Source: J027 sp965215855
GTDB taxonomy: Bacteria; Chloroflexota; Anaerolineae; Aggregatilineales; J027
Assembly (NCBI GenBank): GCA_965215855.1
Contig: CBDCER010000003.1
Location: 2,728,001-2,792,000, forward strand
DNA length: 64,000 nucleotides
Reading direction: 5' to 3'
In this document: positions 42,065-51,424 of the stretch, piece by piece
How positions within the stretch are numbered: position 1 is the stretch's first letter
Layout: every line of letters begins with the position of its first letter
Made by a program: the position numbers and the translations under genes
The notes under the pieces: model-generated
The model's database searches: none
What the model saw: only the letters and a program-made list of their open reading frames with translations
Told to the model about the DNA's origin: nothing

Positions 42065-42940
42065 TTATTCGACAAACTCCCCATAGACCGCGATATTGAC
42101 GACGCCGGTGTTGCCGCCCGTCGTCTCCATCAGGTCAAAACGCAGCGATGATGCCTCGATTTCGACATCGAACAGGTAAGGCATAGTGGTGTCGGGCACA
42201 GTGAAGGGACCATAGACCTCACCACTGTCGGTTGTGACGGTAAAAGCGAGGGTGATTGAGGAGCCATTGGTCATGGCGCGGGACCAAAACTCGACACCGG
42301 TAATTCGGGCGCGGCTCGCTAGCTCTACCTCGATCCAGGCGTTATCGCCATCACCAGCGGTGGCCCATTCGGAGCGAGGGTTGTCGTCGAAGGCGCTGCC
42401 CGCTCCCCAGCGTTCATCCAGGCCGGCGTTACCAAAGGCACTGCTGTAGCCGATGATTTCTGCACCCAGCGCGGGAGATGCCAGATTGGTGATTTCAGTT
42501 TCCAGGGCCGCAAAGTCTGGGGTGGTGAAGGTCATCAAATCCGACAGATAGATCACGCCCAGATCATCGACACCTTGCACACGGAAATAGTATTCGGTAT
42601 TGGATTCCAGATTACTCAATAGCGGACTGTGGTCGGCGTGTGTGCCGCCAGCCATGTCCTGGTCGAGTGTCAAGCGGCCAAACTCTGGCGTTGATCCGTA
42701 AACAATGGTGCAGGCTACCGATATGGTGGTGGTGATGGGCAGAGTCGCCGTGCCGTCACTGGCAAAATCGGTCACAACCAAATCACCTTCCAGAATATCT
42801 TCGACTGGCCGGAAGGTCGTCGCTTCAATTCGTGCCTGAACACTATCGTCATCATCCTGAGCCACGACAGCCGACTGCCAGATGCCAGCCCCCAAAACGA
42901 TAATTATCAAGAATATGATCAACCGATGTGATTTGTGCAT
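42065..42940 (-). CDS. Secreted protein with Fn3-like and discoidin-like domains
   Basis: A 291-residue exported protein with a signal peptide ending near AVVAQ. Residues 60-135 resemble a fibronectin III-like or phosphatase-N domain (IVYGSTPEFGRLTL, LESNTEYYFRVQGVDDLG). Residues 150-290 resemble an F5/8 type C (discoidin) domain: SSAFGNAGLDERWGAGSAFDD, EWATAGDGDNAWIEVELA, ITGVEFWSRAM, ending in NIAVYGEF. Discoidin domains often bind carbohydrate. No catalytic motif is visible. AAAGGAG precedes the ATG. The terminator of the next upstream gene lies between the two, so it has its own transcript. Confidence 0.75.
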   Translation of the reverse strand: MHKSHRLIIFLIIIVLGAGIWQSAVVAQDDDDSVQARIEATTFRPVEDILEGDLVVTDFASDGTATLPITTTISVACTIVYGSTPEFGRLTLDQDMAGGTHADHSPLLSNLESNTEYYFRVQGVDDLGVIYLSDLMTFTTPDFAALETEITNLASPALGAEIIGYSSAFGNAGLDERWGAGSAFDDNPRSEWATAGDGDNAWIEVELASRARITGVEFWSRAMTNGSSITLAFTVTTDSGEVYGPFTVPDTTMPYLFDVEIEASSLRFDLMETTGGNTGVVNIAVYGEFVE

Positions 42941-42993
42941 AAATGTGAACTCCTTTCACTGCTTCAGACATCTTGTAGCGTGGAAAGGTTACG

Positions 42994-43032
42994 AAAAAAT
43001 ATCCCTGATCACTGTTGCTGCCAGGGATATTT
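42994..43032 (-). terminator. Intrinsic terminator of the propeller lipoprotein gene
   Basis: AAATATCCCTG (42997-43007) and CAGGGATATTT (43022-43032) form an 11-bp stem. On the minus strand a T6 run follows directly, 23 nt after the stop codon of the lipoprotein gene. Confidence 0.8.
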
Positions 43033-43054
43033 ACACTTTTCAGGACTCCGACTC

Positions 43055-44419
43055 TCAGTCACCCGGCACGAACAGTACGGACGTGAACATGGTATCTAGG
43101 TGGAAGGTGGAGCTATTGGCGACGTTGCGAACTTCACGGGCGATGATGGTCGTTTCGTTGGTTTCCAGGTTGATGAGGTTGAGTGTTGTCTCTCCAGCGT
43201 CCAAACCACCGCCAATCCAGACGGCAAATTGCCCATCGGTAGAGACACTTAGATGTGCGCCAACATCACCGAAGAAGAAGCCGTAATTTTGGCTGGTGGA
43301 GGGATCAACCGCATCGGCCAGCACTTCGGCGGTTCCATCCGGAGTGATACGCATCACATTCGCCACATGGTTCCGCTGGCCGCATTCTGGGAAATACCAG
43401 CGCAGAAAGATCAATGTGCCGTCATCCAAAACACTCAGGTTGCTAATGAACAGTGTATCACGCGCTACATAAACCGTCTCCGGATCAACACCGAGGGCAA
43501 TCTCCTGGCGCTGAATCTCCCAATCGACACAAAGCTGAGGCGCTCCGCCGCCGCCACCGGGTGCTGGTGGTGGCGGGCCGATGACATTGATGGCAGGCGG
43601 ATTCTCGGCTTCTAGGTCAACAGCGAAGACCAACGGCTCGCCGAGTAACTCCGCTACAAGTTGTTGGAAATGCAGCCCGTCATCGAGGGGGGCACGAAAA
43701 GCTGAAGCCGCATTCCACGCTTCAATGAGCGCCTGTTGGTTGTCTTCGGTGATCTCAATATCTTCATCTGCTTCGGGGTCAAAGCGGCGTACAAAGTTTA
43801 CATTGGTGTTGTTATTCTGAACGATCAGTAAAACAGTGTTGTCTGTCAGCCAGAACGTTATCAAGTTTTGGTTTTGGAAGGATTCCATGCTATAGGTCTG
43901 GGTTCCATCCACCTTAGCCACAAAGAAGCGCGGGAATGAAAATACGAAGGCCCACTCACCATTAGGTGACCACGCGCCGAAGCCACCAAAATCCCCTTGT
44001 GAATCGACCAATTGAACGCTTTCTAGAGTTTCCAACGAGGCCAGCGTCATAAAGCGGTCGGTGCGAGAAAGGAGATCGTTATAGGTGATACTGGTTCCGT
44101 CTGGACTGATACCCAATGTGGGTGGAAAAATTTCCTCGGCAATCATGGTTGGTTCATCGCCATCGAAATGGGTCATATAGAGAGTGCGGCCCTGGACAAA
44201 TACCAGGTCATCTTCCAGTCCCTCGATTGGCTCCAGATTCCAACCCGTCAGATCGGATACGTTAGTTTCTTGTGTTTCGGACCCTGTCTGGGCATTGTTG
44301 GATCGTGCGCTGTCGGATGATCCGGATGACAGGGACGCTTCATCATCATCGCCACCACAGGCCACCATTGCCAATACCAGGACTAAGAATAAACCAATTA
44401 AACGGAGATTCCACTTCAT
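43055..44419 (-). CDS. Lipoprotein with beta-propeller-like repeats
   Basis: A 454-residue lipoprotein. The signal peptide has a lipobox LAMVAC with Cys21, followed by GGDDDEASLSSGSSDSA, a flexible acidic and Ser-rich linker. The globular part shows TolB/WD40-like units (LGISPDGTSITYNDL, GAWSPNGEWAFVFSF, LSVSTDGQFAVWIGGG). A Pro/Gly-rich loop (PPPPAPGGGGGAP) divides it. It is likely surface-anchored and of unknown binding partner. It is divergent from the SufS-like gene and ends at a clear terminator. Confidence 0.78.
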   Translation of the reverse strand: MKWNLRLIGLFLVLVLAMVACGGDDDEASLSSGSSDSARSNNAQTGSETQETNVSDLTGWNLEPIEGLEDDLVFVQGRTLYMTHFDGDEPTMIAEEIFPPTLGISPDGTSITYNDLLSRTDRFMTLASLETLESVQLVDSQGDFGGFGAWSPNGEWAFVFSFPRFFVAKVDGTQTYSMESFQNQNLITFWLTDNTVLLIVQNNNTNVNFVRRFDPEADEDIEITEDNQQALIEAWNAASAFRAPLDDGLHFQQLVAELLGEPLVFAVDLEAENPPAINVIGPPPPAPGGGGGAPQLCVDWEIQRQEIALGVDPETVYVARDTLFISNLSVLDDGTLIFLRWYFPECGQRNHVANVMRITPDGTAEVLADAVDPSTSQNYGFFFGDVGAHLSVSTDGQFAVWIGGGLDAGETTLNLINLETNETTIIAREVRNVANSSTFHLDTMFTSVLFVPGD

Positions 44420-44544
44420 CGCGGCATTTCTCTCCTACGCCTCAAAAGATTGATGAGATAGCTAAAGCCTGTTAAATTCACAGGGTACAGATTCTCTTAT
44501 AAGACTCAGCAAGATTTCCAAAAGTTCAGAGCAAAAGGCCGAGG

Positions 44545-45789
44545 ATGAAAACACTTATCGACAATTTACGGGCACAGTTTCCGGCTATCAGCCAGGATCA
44601 TATCCATTTTGATAACCCGGCAGGCACACAGGTTCCCCAACGGGTGATTGATGCTGTGAGCCACTATTATCAGACCATGAATGCCAATTCGGGTGGTGCG
44701 TTTCCGACCAGCCAACGCAATGATGCGATGGTTGATGCCGCTCGTCAAATTGCAGCGGATTTTCTCAATGCGCCATCGCCCAGCGAGATTGTCTATGGTC
44801 CTAACATGACCTCACTGACGTTCCAGCTGTCACGGGCGGTTGGCAAAACGTTGCAGCCTGGTGACGAAATTGTACTGACCTTGATGGACCATGATGCCAA
44901 TATCGCGCCCTGGATGCGGTTGGCCGAGGACTATGATCTGGTACTGCGTTGGGTGAATATTCACATCAAGGATTGCACGTTGGATATGGATAGCTTGGAA
45001 GCAGCTCTGACAGAGCGCACGCGAGTAGTGGCGACAGTCCATGCTTCGAATGCAGTCGGCACTATCAATCCGGTGGCGCGGATTGCAGATATGGCTCATG
45101 CGGCGGGGGCGCTGTATGTGGTGGATGCTGTGCAGAGTGCCCCACATATTTCATTAGATGTACAGGCACTTGGCTGCGACTTTTTGTTGTGCAGCGCCTA
45201 CAAGTTCTATGGCCCACATGTTGGCATTCTGTGGGGGCGTTTCGAGTTGTTGGAGAGCCTGCCAGCCTACAAGGTGCGTCCGTCCAAAGATGTATCACCG
45301 TATCGCTGGGAAACCGGCACGCCGAGCTTTGAGACCATTGCAGGCACGATGGCGGCGCTGGAATATCTGGCGGAGATTGGTGAGAAATATGGTGATGCTA
45401 GCCAGTTCCCTGATGTTGAGGGTCGCCGACAGCATTTCAAAGCCGGTATGCAATTCATCGTAGATTATGAACGCGAACTGGTGACACACCTGATTGATGT
45501 ATTGCAGGAGCTACCGGGGATTGAAATCGCGGGCATCACAGACTCGAATCGGTACGCGGAGCGTGTGCCTACTGTCGTTTTCACACTGGAGGGACACCAT
45601 CCAGAGACCATTTGTCGCCATCTGGCACAGCATAACATTTATGCGTGGGACGGCAACTATTATGCGCTGGCGATCATGGAACGTCTAGGGAAAGAAGAAA
45701 GCGGCGGGATGGTGCGCGTTGGATTGGCACACTACAATACCCACGAAGAAATTGATCGGCTGGCAATCGCCTTGCAGCAACTAGCATAA
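44545..45789 (+). CDS. SufS-like PLP enzyme of the VC1184 subfamily
   Basis: A 414-residue fold-type I aminotransferase class V enzyme. The N-terminus (FDNPAGTQVPQRVIDAV) and PLP residues fit cysteine desulfurases: HASNAVGTINP, DAVQSAPHISLDVQALGCDF and the PLP lysine in CSAYKFYGPH (Lys220). However, the region that should hold the catalytic cysteine loop reads AWDGNYYALAIMERLG and has no Cys. This is the pattern of the cysteine desulfurase-like VC1184 subfamily, whose reaction is not established. It stands alone, with a terminator after it. A TATAAG box at 44498-44503 may serve as its promoter. Confidence 0.87.
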   Translation: MKTLIDNLRAQFPAISQDHIHFDNPAGTQVPQRVIDAVSHYYQTMNANSGGAFPTSQRNDAMVDAARQIAADFLNAPSPSEIVYGPNMTSLTFQLSRAVGKTLQPGDEIVLTLMDHDANIAPWMRLAEDYDLVLRWVNIHIKDCTLDMDSLEAALTERTRVVATVHASNAVGTINPVARIADMAHAAGALYVVDAVQSAPHISLDVQALGCDFLLCSAYKFYGPHVGILWGRFELLESLPAYKVRPSKDVSPYRWETGTPSFETIAGTMAALEYLAEIGEKYGDASQFPDVEGRRQHFKAGMQFIVDYERELVTHLIDVLQELPGIEIAGITDSNRYAERVPTVVFTLEGHHPETICRHLAQHNIYAWDGNYYALAIMERLGKEESGGMVRVGLAHYNTHEEIDRLAIALQQLA

Positions 45790-45796
45790 TAATAAA

Positions 45797-45823
45797 GAAG
45801 CGACTATCACAGGTAGTCGCTTC
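45797..45823. terminator. Bidirectional terminator between SufS-like and BON genes
   Basis: GAAGCGACTA (45797-45806) pairs with TAGTCGCTTC (45814-45823) around a 7-nt loop. T-rich bases follow on the minus side (TTTATTATT), and CGTTT follows on the plus side. Confidence 0.7.
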
Positions 45824-45826
45824 CGT

Positions 45827-46072
45827 TTAGCAAAGCGCTTTTTCCAGCTCGCGCTCACGCTCACTTTCACAGACGGTTAACCGGTTGTGGACGACCAATA
45901 AGGATGATACTGCCTCAGCAGTTGCCACTGCCTCATAGATCAGATCTTCACAATCGACCTCACCAGCCAGAACCACTAATCGGCCACGTGTTAGGACGCG
46001 AATGGATTGGTCGGCAGTGAAGGTGTTACGGTGCAGTGCTTTTTCGACAGCGCGTTTTACTTTGCCAGCCAT
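45827..46072 (-). CDS. Small BON-domain protein
   Basis: An 81-residue protein of the BON (bacterial OsmY and nodulation) type: a helix (KVKRAVEKALHRN), then strand-helix-strand RVLTRGRLVVLAGEVDCEDLIYEAVATAEAVSSLLVVHNRLTV in which the G-x-V-x-L-x-G-x-V core is plain. BON domains bind phospholipids or other ligands. No signal peptide is seen. AAAGGAG precedes the ATG. Confidence 0.75.
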   Translation of the reverse strand: MAGKVKRAVEKALHRNTFTADQSIRVLTRGRLVVLAGEVDCEDLIYEAVATAEAVSSLLVVHNRLTVCESERERELEKALC

Positions 46073-46153
46073 GAATGCTTGACTCCTTTATGTTTAACAA
46101 TACGGAAACAATCGTCAGGGAAATAACTGTTAAATTGTTGCCCGCTTGCACGT

Positions 46154-46182
46154 ATTTTCACAAGGTTAGGAAAAGATGTCAA
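46154..46182 (-). promoter_or_regulatory. Candidate promoter of the BON-domain gene
   Basis: On the minus strand: -35 TTGACA (46182-46177), 17-nt spacer, -10 GAAAAT (46159-46154). The -35 is perfect but the -10 weak. A palindrome, TTGTATACAA, lies further upstream at 46200-46209. Confidence 0.4.
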
Positions 46183-46244
46183 GTTGGTTTAGTTAAGATT
46201 TGTATACAATAGCCCAAATTTACCGTGAATTCTTTAGTGAGCTT

Positions 46245-48770
46245 TCACTCAACGACAATGGTTTCCTCGAAAACATACCCATCTCCAGCAGGCGAATCCC
46301 CGATCATCAATGGCAATCGTGGTCCGGCTGGCGGTTCGTAGACTCCAATGCGGATCAAGATTGGGCCGGATTGTAAGTCTGATCCGATTGACCAGACGCG
46401 GCGATCCTGCAAGATCATACCTGGCGTCAACATGCGGGTTGGGAACAGCCCGTCCATCAACCCACTATCTAATTGAGCAACGACCTCGTCTGTGGTGGGA
46501 TCAATGATGTGGATGAAGATGCTATAGTCGGCCTGGGGTGGGCCATCCTCTGCACCGCGCCAATAAAACTTGAGCGTATAGGACTGACCCTGCTGGAAGG
46601 TTGTCGTTGGTAAATCGTAGCCAAGCAGTTGCAGCGTGCTGCCAAAAACCACACGATCCAGGGCTGTTTGGGGTTCAATTGTCTGATAGGCAGAATCGAC
46701 GTTTACAGCAAAAACCTCGTAGCGGTCTTTGCCGTCATCAATGGGCGTGAAGATTGGCTTCAATACACGCGGCAATGGTGTATCGAATGGCCCATCAAGC
46801 GCCCATTCATGGCCGTTTTGGGGCAATGGGTAGATCCAGGCTAGCTCTGTCCAGGCCATAACCTGATTGGGCACTAGTGCATAGATGCGCCATAAAAAAT
46901 CTGTCGCGGTGTAGGCGACGAACAAATCATAACCCTGCAAATCGGTGACATCGGTTGGCAGGGATCTGTCGTCGATACTCCAGGTGGGAAAGAAGAAATG
47001 CAGCCGGTTTTCACCAGGAATCAAAACGGTGAGAGGTTGAGTTTGGGCATAGTTTTCCAGAATGGTTACGGTTTGCAGTAAAGCAGGGTTGGCATATGCA
47101 TATTTCTCGCGATCTGTGTCAATGCCGGTGTCGTTGAGGGTGTTGAGAGCGGTGTGGTAGGTGGCAGCGACGGGGGCAATCAGGCTTAAGAGGACGGCAA
47201 CGGTGATGGTCGCATAGCGGCGGGCGTGATTTTCTAGTATGAAAGGGATGACCCAGGCCACGATCACAGCAGCAATCGGCGCGAGGATGAGGGGCATGAT
47301 GGTCAGTGCCAGTCGGTAATGATAGCTGAACGACCAGAAATATACCGTGAAGAAGGGCAAGCCGATCCCCCAAGTCAGTAGGAGCGCCTGTTGATCTTCA
47401 CGCTGTTGTCTGCGCCACGTTACGCGGCCACTCCAGATGAGCAACCCGACGCCAAGGAGCAGCAAGGAACCTTCAATCGCGTTCAGGCGGCGGCTCGGCT
47501 CACGAAAACCGTTAATCCAGCCCCAAGAAGTTTGCCATGTCCAGCCGTCATCAGGAACGCTGAGGGCAGTAGGCAGAATAGCCACGCTCATCAAAACAAA
47601 AGCTAGCACCGGCCACATGGCGCGGCGTAAATCATGACGCCATGCCTGTAGCATCAGATAGGCGACCACTAGCCCGGCGAAGAACCATAGCCAGTGCAAT
47701 TGCATTCCGGAGCGTTGGGCAGAGTCTTGCCAATATGGAGGGGGTAAATCTGTCCATGAGTGGCCCAAAAGCAGATTGCGAATGTACCACATGCTGCCAA
47801 TGGGAAGTGTCGTCAGTCCGATGATGAATGCTATCTGGAATTTGTTTCGGAACCAGTCGCGTTGATTGTGCTGGTAAGCATAGAGACCTGTCAGACTGAT
47901 GACGAGCAAGACACCCAATGCAAACGCGCCAGCAGTCGGTTTGGTCCACATGGCTGCGCCCGCCATCAGACCCGCCAGAATCGCATAGCGCCAGTTCTCG
48001 TGTCGCCAGGCCAGCACGAAAAAAACCGTCGCTAACGTGAAATAGAGTGCCATCGGATGCTCTAAATCGCCGGAACTCGACCAAACCAGACTTGATGGCA
48101 ACAGCAGCCATAGTGCCGCCGTGAGAATACCCGTCAGCTGTCTGCGATAAACCCGCCAGCCCAGCAGGTAGGCCGCAAATGTGCTGGAAAGCATGAACCA
48201 GGGGACAGCGGCTCGTGCAGCGTGGTCGTTAAATGCACCCCAGGCTAGCCCGCCATAGGTGAACGTCAGCGGGACTAATTGTGGATAGTAGGAAATGTGA
48301 TCGGGGATGCGTTCTTCCATCATGAAGATTTTGGCATTGTAGCCGAATGTCCAGAGCGTATCGTAGCGCAGGAAAGGCCAGAATGCTGTATCCCAGATGT
48401 TTGCCAGCCAGCCAATCGCCATCATGACCAGCAACGCCAGTGTTAATCCCCAGAAGCGCGGCCCGTTATCCGGCGGGGCGTCGCCTATGTCTTCGTAGCG
48501 GCGCTGCCAGGCTAATCCCATCCCGACCAGTGATAGTGTCAGTGTGCCACTGAAAGCCGCTAGCCAACTGAATTGCCCGAATGTGCCTAATATGAACAGC
48601 CAGGTTGTACCGAGAACTGGCCCTAATGCCAGACCAGTTCCAGCTACCGTCGGCCAATCACGCCAATCTTGACGAGGTAGCAGTACCAGTGCCCAGGGAA
48701 TACCGATTCCGGCGAAAAACCAGGCCATATGTGGTGTTGCGACGAGAAAAGGTTCCAACCAATCAGGCAT
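46245..48770 (-). CDS. Large GT-C-type membrane glycosyltransferase-like protein
   Basis: An 841-residue protein with about 12-13 membrane helices in residues 1-520, then a soluble domain. The helical part resembles the PMT/ArnT-like (GT39/GT83) fold, which moves sugars from polyprenyl-phosphate donors to acceptors on the outer face of the membrane. The usual DE motif in the first loop is not obvious; FLRYDTLWTFGYNAK may replace it. From about 690, a beta-sandwich-like domain (LLGYDLPTTTFQQGQSYTLKFYW, YSIFIHIIDPTTDEVVAQ) occurs, as in other such proteins. Its start overlaps the upstream gene by 8 nt, so it is the last gene of a three-gene operon. Confidence 0.72.
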   Translation of the reverse strand: MPDWLEPFLVATPHMAWFFAGIGIPWALVLLPRQDWRDWPTVAGTGLALGPVLGTTWLFILGTFGQFSWLAAFSGTLTLSLVGMGLAWQRRYEDIGDAPPDNGPRFWGLTLALLVMMAIGWLANIWDTAFWPFLRYDTLWTFGYNAKIFMMEERIPDHISYYPQLVPLTFTYGGLAWGAFNDHAARAAVPWFMLSSTFAAYLLGWRVYRRQLTGILTAALWLLLPSSLVWSSSGDLEHPMALYFTLATVFFVLAWRHENWRYAILAGLMAGAAMWTKPTAGAFALGVLLVISLTGLYAYQHNQRDWFRNKFQIAFIIGLTTLPIGSMWYIRNLLLGHSWTDLPPPYWQDSAQRSGMQLHWLWFFAGLVVAYLMLQAWRHDLRRAMWPVLAFVLMSVAILPTALSVPDDGWTWQTSWGWINGFREPSRRLNAIEGSLLLLGVGLLIWSGRVTWRRQQREDQQALLLTWGIGLPFFTVYFWSFSYHYRLALTIMPLILAPIAAVIVAWVIPFILENHARRYATITVAVLLSLIAPVAATYHTALNTLNDTGIDTDREKYAYANPALLQTVTILENYAQTQPLTVLIPGENRLHFFFPTWSIDDRSLPTDVTDLQGYDLFVAYTATDFLWRIYALVPNQVMAWTELAWIYPLPQNGHEWALDGPFDTPLPRVLKPIFTPIDDGKDRYEVFAVNVDSAYQTIEPQTALDRVVFGSTLQLLGYDLPTTTFQQGQSYTLKFYWRGAEDGPPQADYSIFIHIIDPTTDEVVAQLDSGLMDGLFPTRMLTPGMILQDRRVWSIGSDLQSGPILIRIGVYEPPAGPRLPLMIGDSPAGDGYVFEETIVVE

Positions 48771-50031
48771 AAGCGTGAATTTTCTGATAGAAAGCGTTTA
48801 ATCCAATACCGGCCAGTAAACAAACTGCCAGCGACCAGGGTAAATAATAACGTTGCCAGGCCAATGGTATGCTGATTGCCAGCGCCAGTCCGGTTATGAT
48901 GATCCAGACTAGCGCGACAACCATAGTGCGGTTGCGTCGTTGTCTGATTAATGACAGCAAGCCCAGCCCGGCCAACCCTGTCCAGAACCAGCCTACTACA
49001 TGATTCATCTGCCAGCCGTCCAGGTATCGGGCCTCGTAATCAGCAATTTGGTAATCAATCACACCATCAAAGGCGGGCGTCTCATAATATTGTAGGTTGG
49101 TCAAAAATGGTTGCATGACCAATGCACTGGCCTGTTCCCAGCGCGTATCATAAGCATTGCTGCTGGCGTTGGTCTGGCCGCGCAAGACATCGGCCCGTAA
49201 TTCCGCGGCCAGTTGAATGCGTTGCACTGGCGCTCCCCAGATGGCAGGCGTCAGGGCAATATACACCACAACCGCCAGAATGCCAGCGATTGTCAGTAAA
49301 GCGATGGGTTGCCACCCGCTCCGCACATTGAGCAAACCGAGCGCCAGAAATACGGCTGCTGCTGTGATTGCACCGGTGGGTTTGGCCGCCACGCACAGAC
49401 TACTTGCCAATGACAGCGCCACCAGACGCTTTGTGGTCAATTTCTGGGCGCAGGTCATCGCCAGCAACACAACCAACAGATTCAGCGTGCCCAAAGTCGC
49501 TTCTTGCATCACGCGGCGGCTGTTCAAGAGCCAGACGGGATGTGTGCCAAGCAAAATAGCGGCTCCTAATGCGGCCAGGCGAGATTGGGTCAATTGCCAG
49601 CCCAACGCATAGATCAACGGCACGCTCAACATTGCCAGCACCGTTGTTGGCACGCGCCCACGCTGTAACACATCGTCAGCAGGCCAACGCCCATCGGCGA
49701 TATTCCATTCGACATCCAATCCATAATACCAGGGACCGGGCCAGGGATGGTAGCCCGCCGACCAGATCGCATAGCCCGCCAGATAAGCTGTTGTCGTACC
49801 AGTTAGCAGGCGAATATGCTCCGGTGAGTCGATTTGAACAGGTGGCGTGACGCGCAAATCTTGGGGGCGATGATCGACGAATACGGTTACAAAATCGTGG
49901 CTTTTGAACAGATGATCGGCTTCATCGCCGTGAAAAGGCACTGCTGTTCGCCCAATCCAGATATAGAGCATCAACAGGAGCAATGAGGTCGATGAGAGCA
50001 GGATAGGCCACTGCTTAGAGCGTGATGACAT
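48763..50031 (-). CDS. GT-C family glycosyltransferase (PMT/ArnT-like), second gene of operon
   Basis: A 422-residue membrane protein with about ten helices. The first loop has PFHGDEADHLFKSHDF, containing the D-E pair that is the catalytic mark of GT-C enzymes of the PMT/ArnT superfamily. RVPTTVLAMLSVPLIYAL and AALGAAILLGTHPVWLLNSRR fit the conserved second and third helices. It probably glycosylates a lipid or protein on the outer side of the membrane using a polyprenyl-phosphate sugar. It is clearly related to the next gene upstream (shared PFHGDE). It overlaps its neighbours by 8 and 17 nt. Confidence 0.8.
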   Translation of the reverse strand: MSSRSKQWPILLSSTSLLLLMLYIWIGRTAVPFHGDEADHLFKSHDFVTVFVDHRPQDLRVTPPVQIDSPEHIRLLTGTTTAYLAGYAIWSAGYHPWPGPWYYGLDVEWNIADGRWPADDVLQRGRVPTTVLAMLSVPLIYALGWQLTQSRLAALGAAILLGTHPVWLLNSRRVMQEATLGTLNLLVVLLAMTCAQKLTTKRLVALSLASSLCVAAKPTGAITAAAVFLALGLLNVRSGWQPIALLTIAGILAVVVYIALTPAIWGAPVQRIQLAAELRADVLRGQTNASSNAYDTRWEQASALVMQPFLTNLQYYETPAFDGVIDYQIADYEARYLDGWQMNHVVGWFWTGLAGLGLLSLIRQRRNRTMVVALVWIIITGLALAISIPLAWQRYYLPWSLAVCLLAGIGLNAFYQKIHAYA

Positions 50032-51352
50032 CGCGCCCCCATTCGACCAACGCTCCCAAACCGAGGCCCATCAGAATCATCAATGGAGGCTGGATGGGTA
50101 AGTAGTAGCGTTGCCAACCGAGCGGCACGGTAAACAATGTGATCGTCAGAATGCCAATTGCCCACAGTGCTAAGGTCAGCACTAGTCGCCGCCCCCTGAC
50201 ATCACCATAGCGCAGCGTATGGATTATCAGTAGTGCGCCGAAACCTAACAAAGCCAGCCGGATTGTAAAGACAGCGATGTCGTCCGGCCAACCGGACCAT
50301 ATGCTGGATTCATAATCAGCAATCACGTCTTGCACGCCCTCAAAATCGGTCCAATATTGTGCTTCATAATACTGAGGCGCTACATGCAAGCTCTCATTCC
50401 ATAAGCCCTGGAGGCGCTCGCTCCAATTCTCATAGCCACCAAACGACGCTATTTGCTCGTCTAGAATCAGACGACGTTGGTCGATAACGATACTGGGCAT
50501 GTCGAGGGGCTGTGACCACCACAGCGGATTGAGCAGCAGGAAAATTAGCAAGGCAACCAGCGTTGCCAATGCCATCTGCAACAACTGCTTCCAATCGCGT
50601 CGGTACAACACAACAGTGAGACCCAAACCAAAATAGAACAACACTACCGTAACAGCCGCGCTGTGCTTAGTGCTGAGGGCGATGCCAGTGGCGATACCCG
50701 CCACGATCACTATTTGCCAGTCGCGTTGTTTCTGCACCCAGGCAAGTATGATCCACGCCACCATCGTCAGACCCAGCAGTAAGCCGCCTTCGAACATGGC
50801 CCGCCGTCCATTTAGCAAGATAGCAGGATGCACCGCATATAATCCAATGGCTCCCCAGCCTGTTGCCGCAATGGCAAAGGGGTGATTTAGCACATGCCGC
50901 GCAATCAATCGCGCCGCTGCCAGGATAAATACCGCGCCGAGGGCCGTCATCCAGGCTGATGTCAGGCGCATGATAGAGAGCAGATCGGCGGTGGGCATGT
51001 GTCCATTGACCCGATTCCATGTCATATCCAAATCGGGATGCCAGACCCACTGATCGTTGATCTGATCCACCGAATAACCCGCGCTATGCCAGGCCAGCCC
51101 CATTGCCAGTTTGCTGACGTTGCTGGTGATGATTCGCATGTGTTGATTGGTGGTGCGGCGGGGTGGGGCTTCGTAGGCAACTGCATCAAAATCGCCCTGG
51201 AGAATAACAGTATCGAAGTCGCGGCTCATCCAGATGGTTGTCGATTCGTCGCCATGAAAGGGTACATCGGTTGTTCCCAGTGTGATGTAGCCCATCACCA
51301 GGAGCAGAAACATGGTATCGAATAGAAGCCAGCGCCGACGAATGAACATCAT
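50015..51352 (-). CDS. GT-C family glycosyltransferase (PMT/ArnT-like), first gene of operon
   Basis: A 445-residue membrane protein with about ten helices and the loop motif PFHGDESTTIWMSRDF with the D-E pair. It is paralogous to the following gene: both have the HGDE loop, a WHPDLDMTWNRVNG-like segment before the third helix and an AIGLYAVHPAILLNGRRAMFE region. The likely role is transfer of a sugar from a polyprenyl-phosphate donor. The start is uncertain: TTG 51358, ATG 51352 and ATG 51349 are in frame; ATG 51352 has GGA six nt upstream. A terminator with a TATAAT in its loop lies just before the gene. Confidence 0.78.
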   Translation of the reverse strand: MMFIRRRWLLFDTMFLLLVMGYITLGTTDVPFHGDESTTIWMSRDFDTVILQGDFDAVAYEAPPRRTTNQHMRIITSNVSKLAMGLAWHSAGYSVDQINDQWVWHPDLDMTWNRVNGHMPTADLLSIMRLTSAWMTALGAVFILAAARLIARHVLNHPFAIAATGWGAIGLYAVHPAILLNGRRAMFEGGLLLGLTMVAWIILAWVQKQRDWQIVIVAGIATGIALSTKHSAAVTVVLFYFGLGLTVVLYRRDWKQLLQMALATLVALLIFLLLNPLWWSQPLDMPSIVIDQRRLILDEQIASFGGYENWSERLQGLWNESLHVAPQYYEAQYWTDFEGVQDVIADYESSIWSGWPDDIAVFTIRLALLGFGALLIIHTLRYGDVRGRRLVLTLALWAIGILTITLFTVPLGWQRYYLPIQPPLMILMGLGLGALVEWGRDVITL

Positions 51353-51365
51353 CCTCAATCCACAT

Positions 51366-51395
51366 AAAAAAGCCTGACGATTATAGCGCCAGGCT
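51366..51395 (-). terminator. Terminator of the DUF2071 gene, with TATAAT in the loop
   Basis: AGCCTG (51371-51376) and CAGGCT (51390-51395), with an inner CG/CG pair, form a stem followed on the minus strand by a T6 run. The loop encodes TATAAT on the minus strand (51385-51380), which could serve as the -10 of the next operon. Confidence 0.65.
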
Positions 51396-51424
51396 CCATT
51401 AAATTCACGGTCGATGTGAGGACG

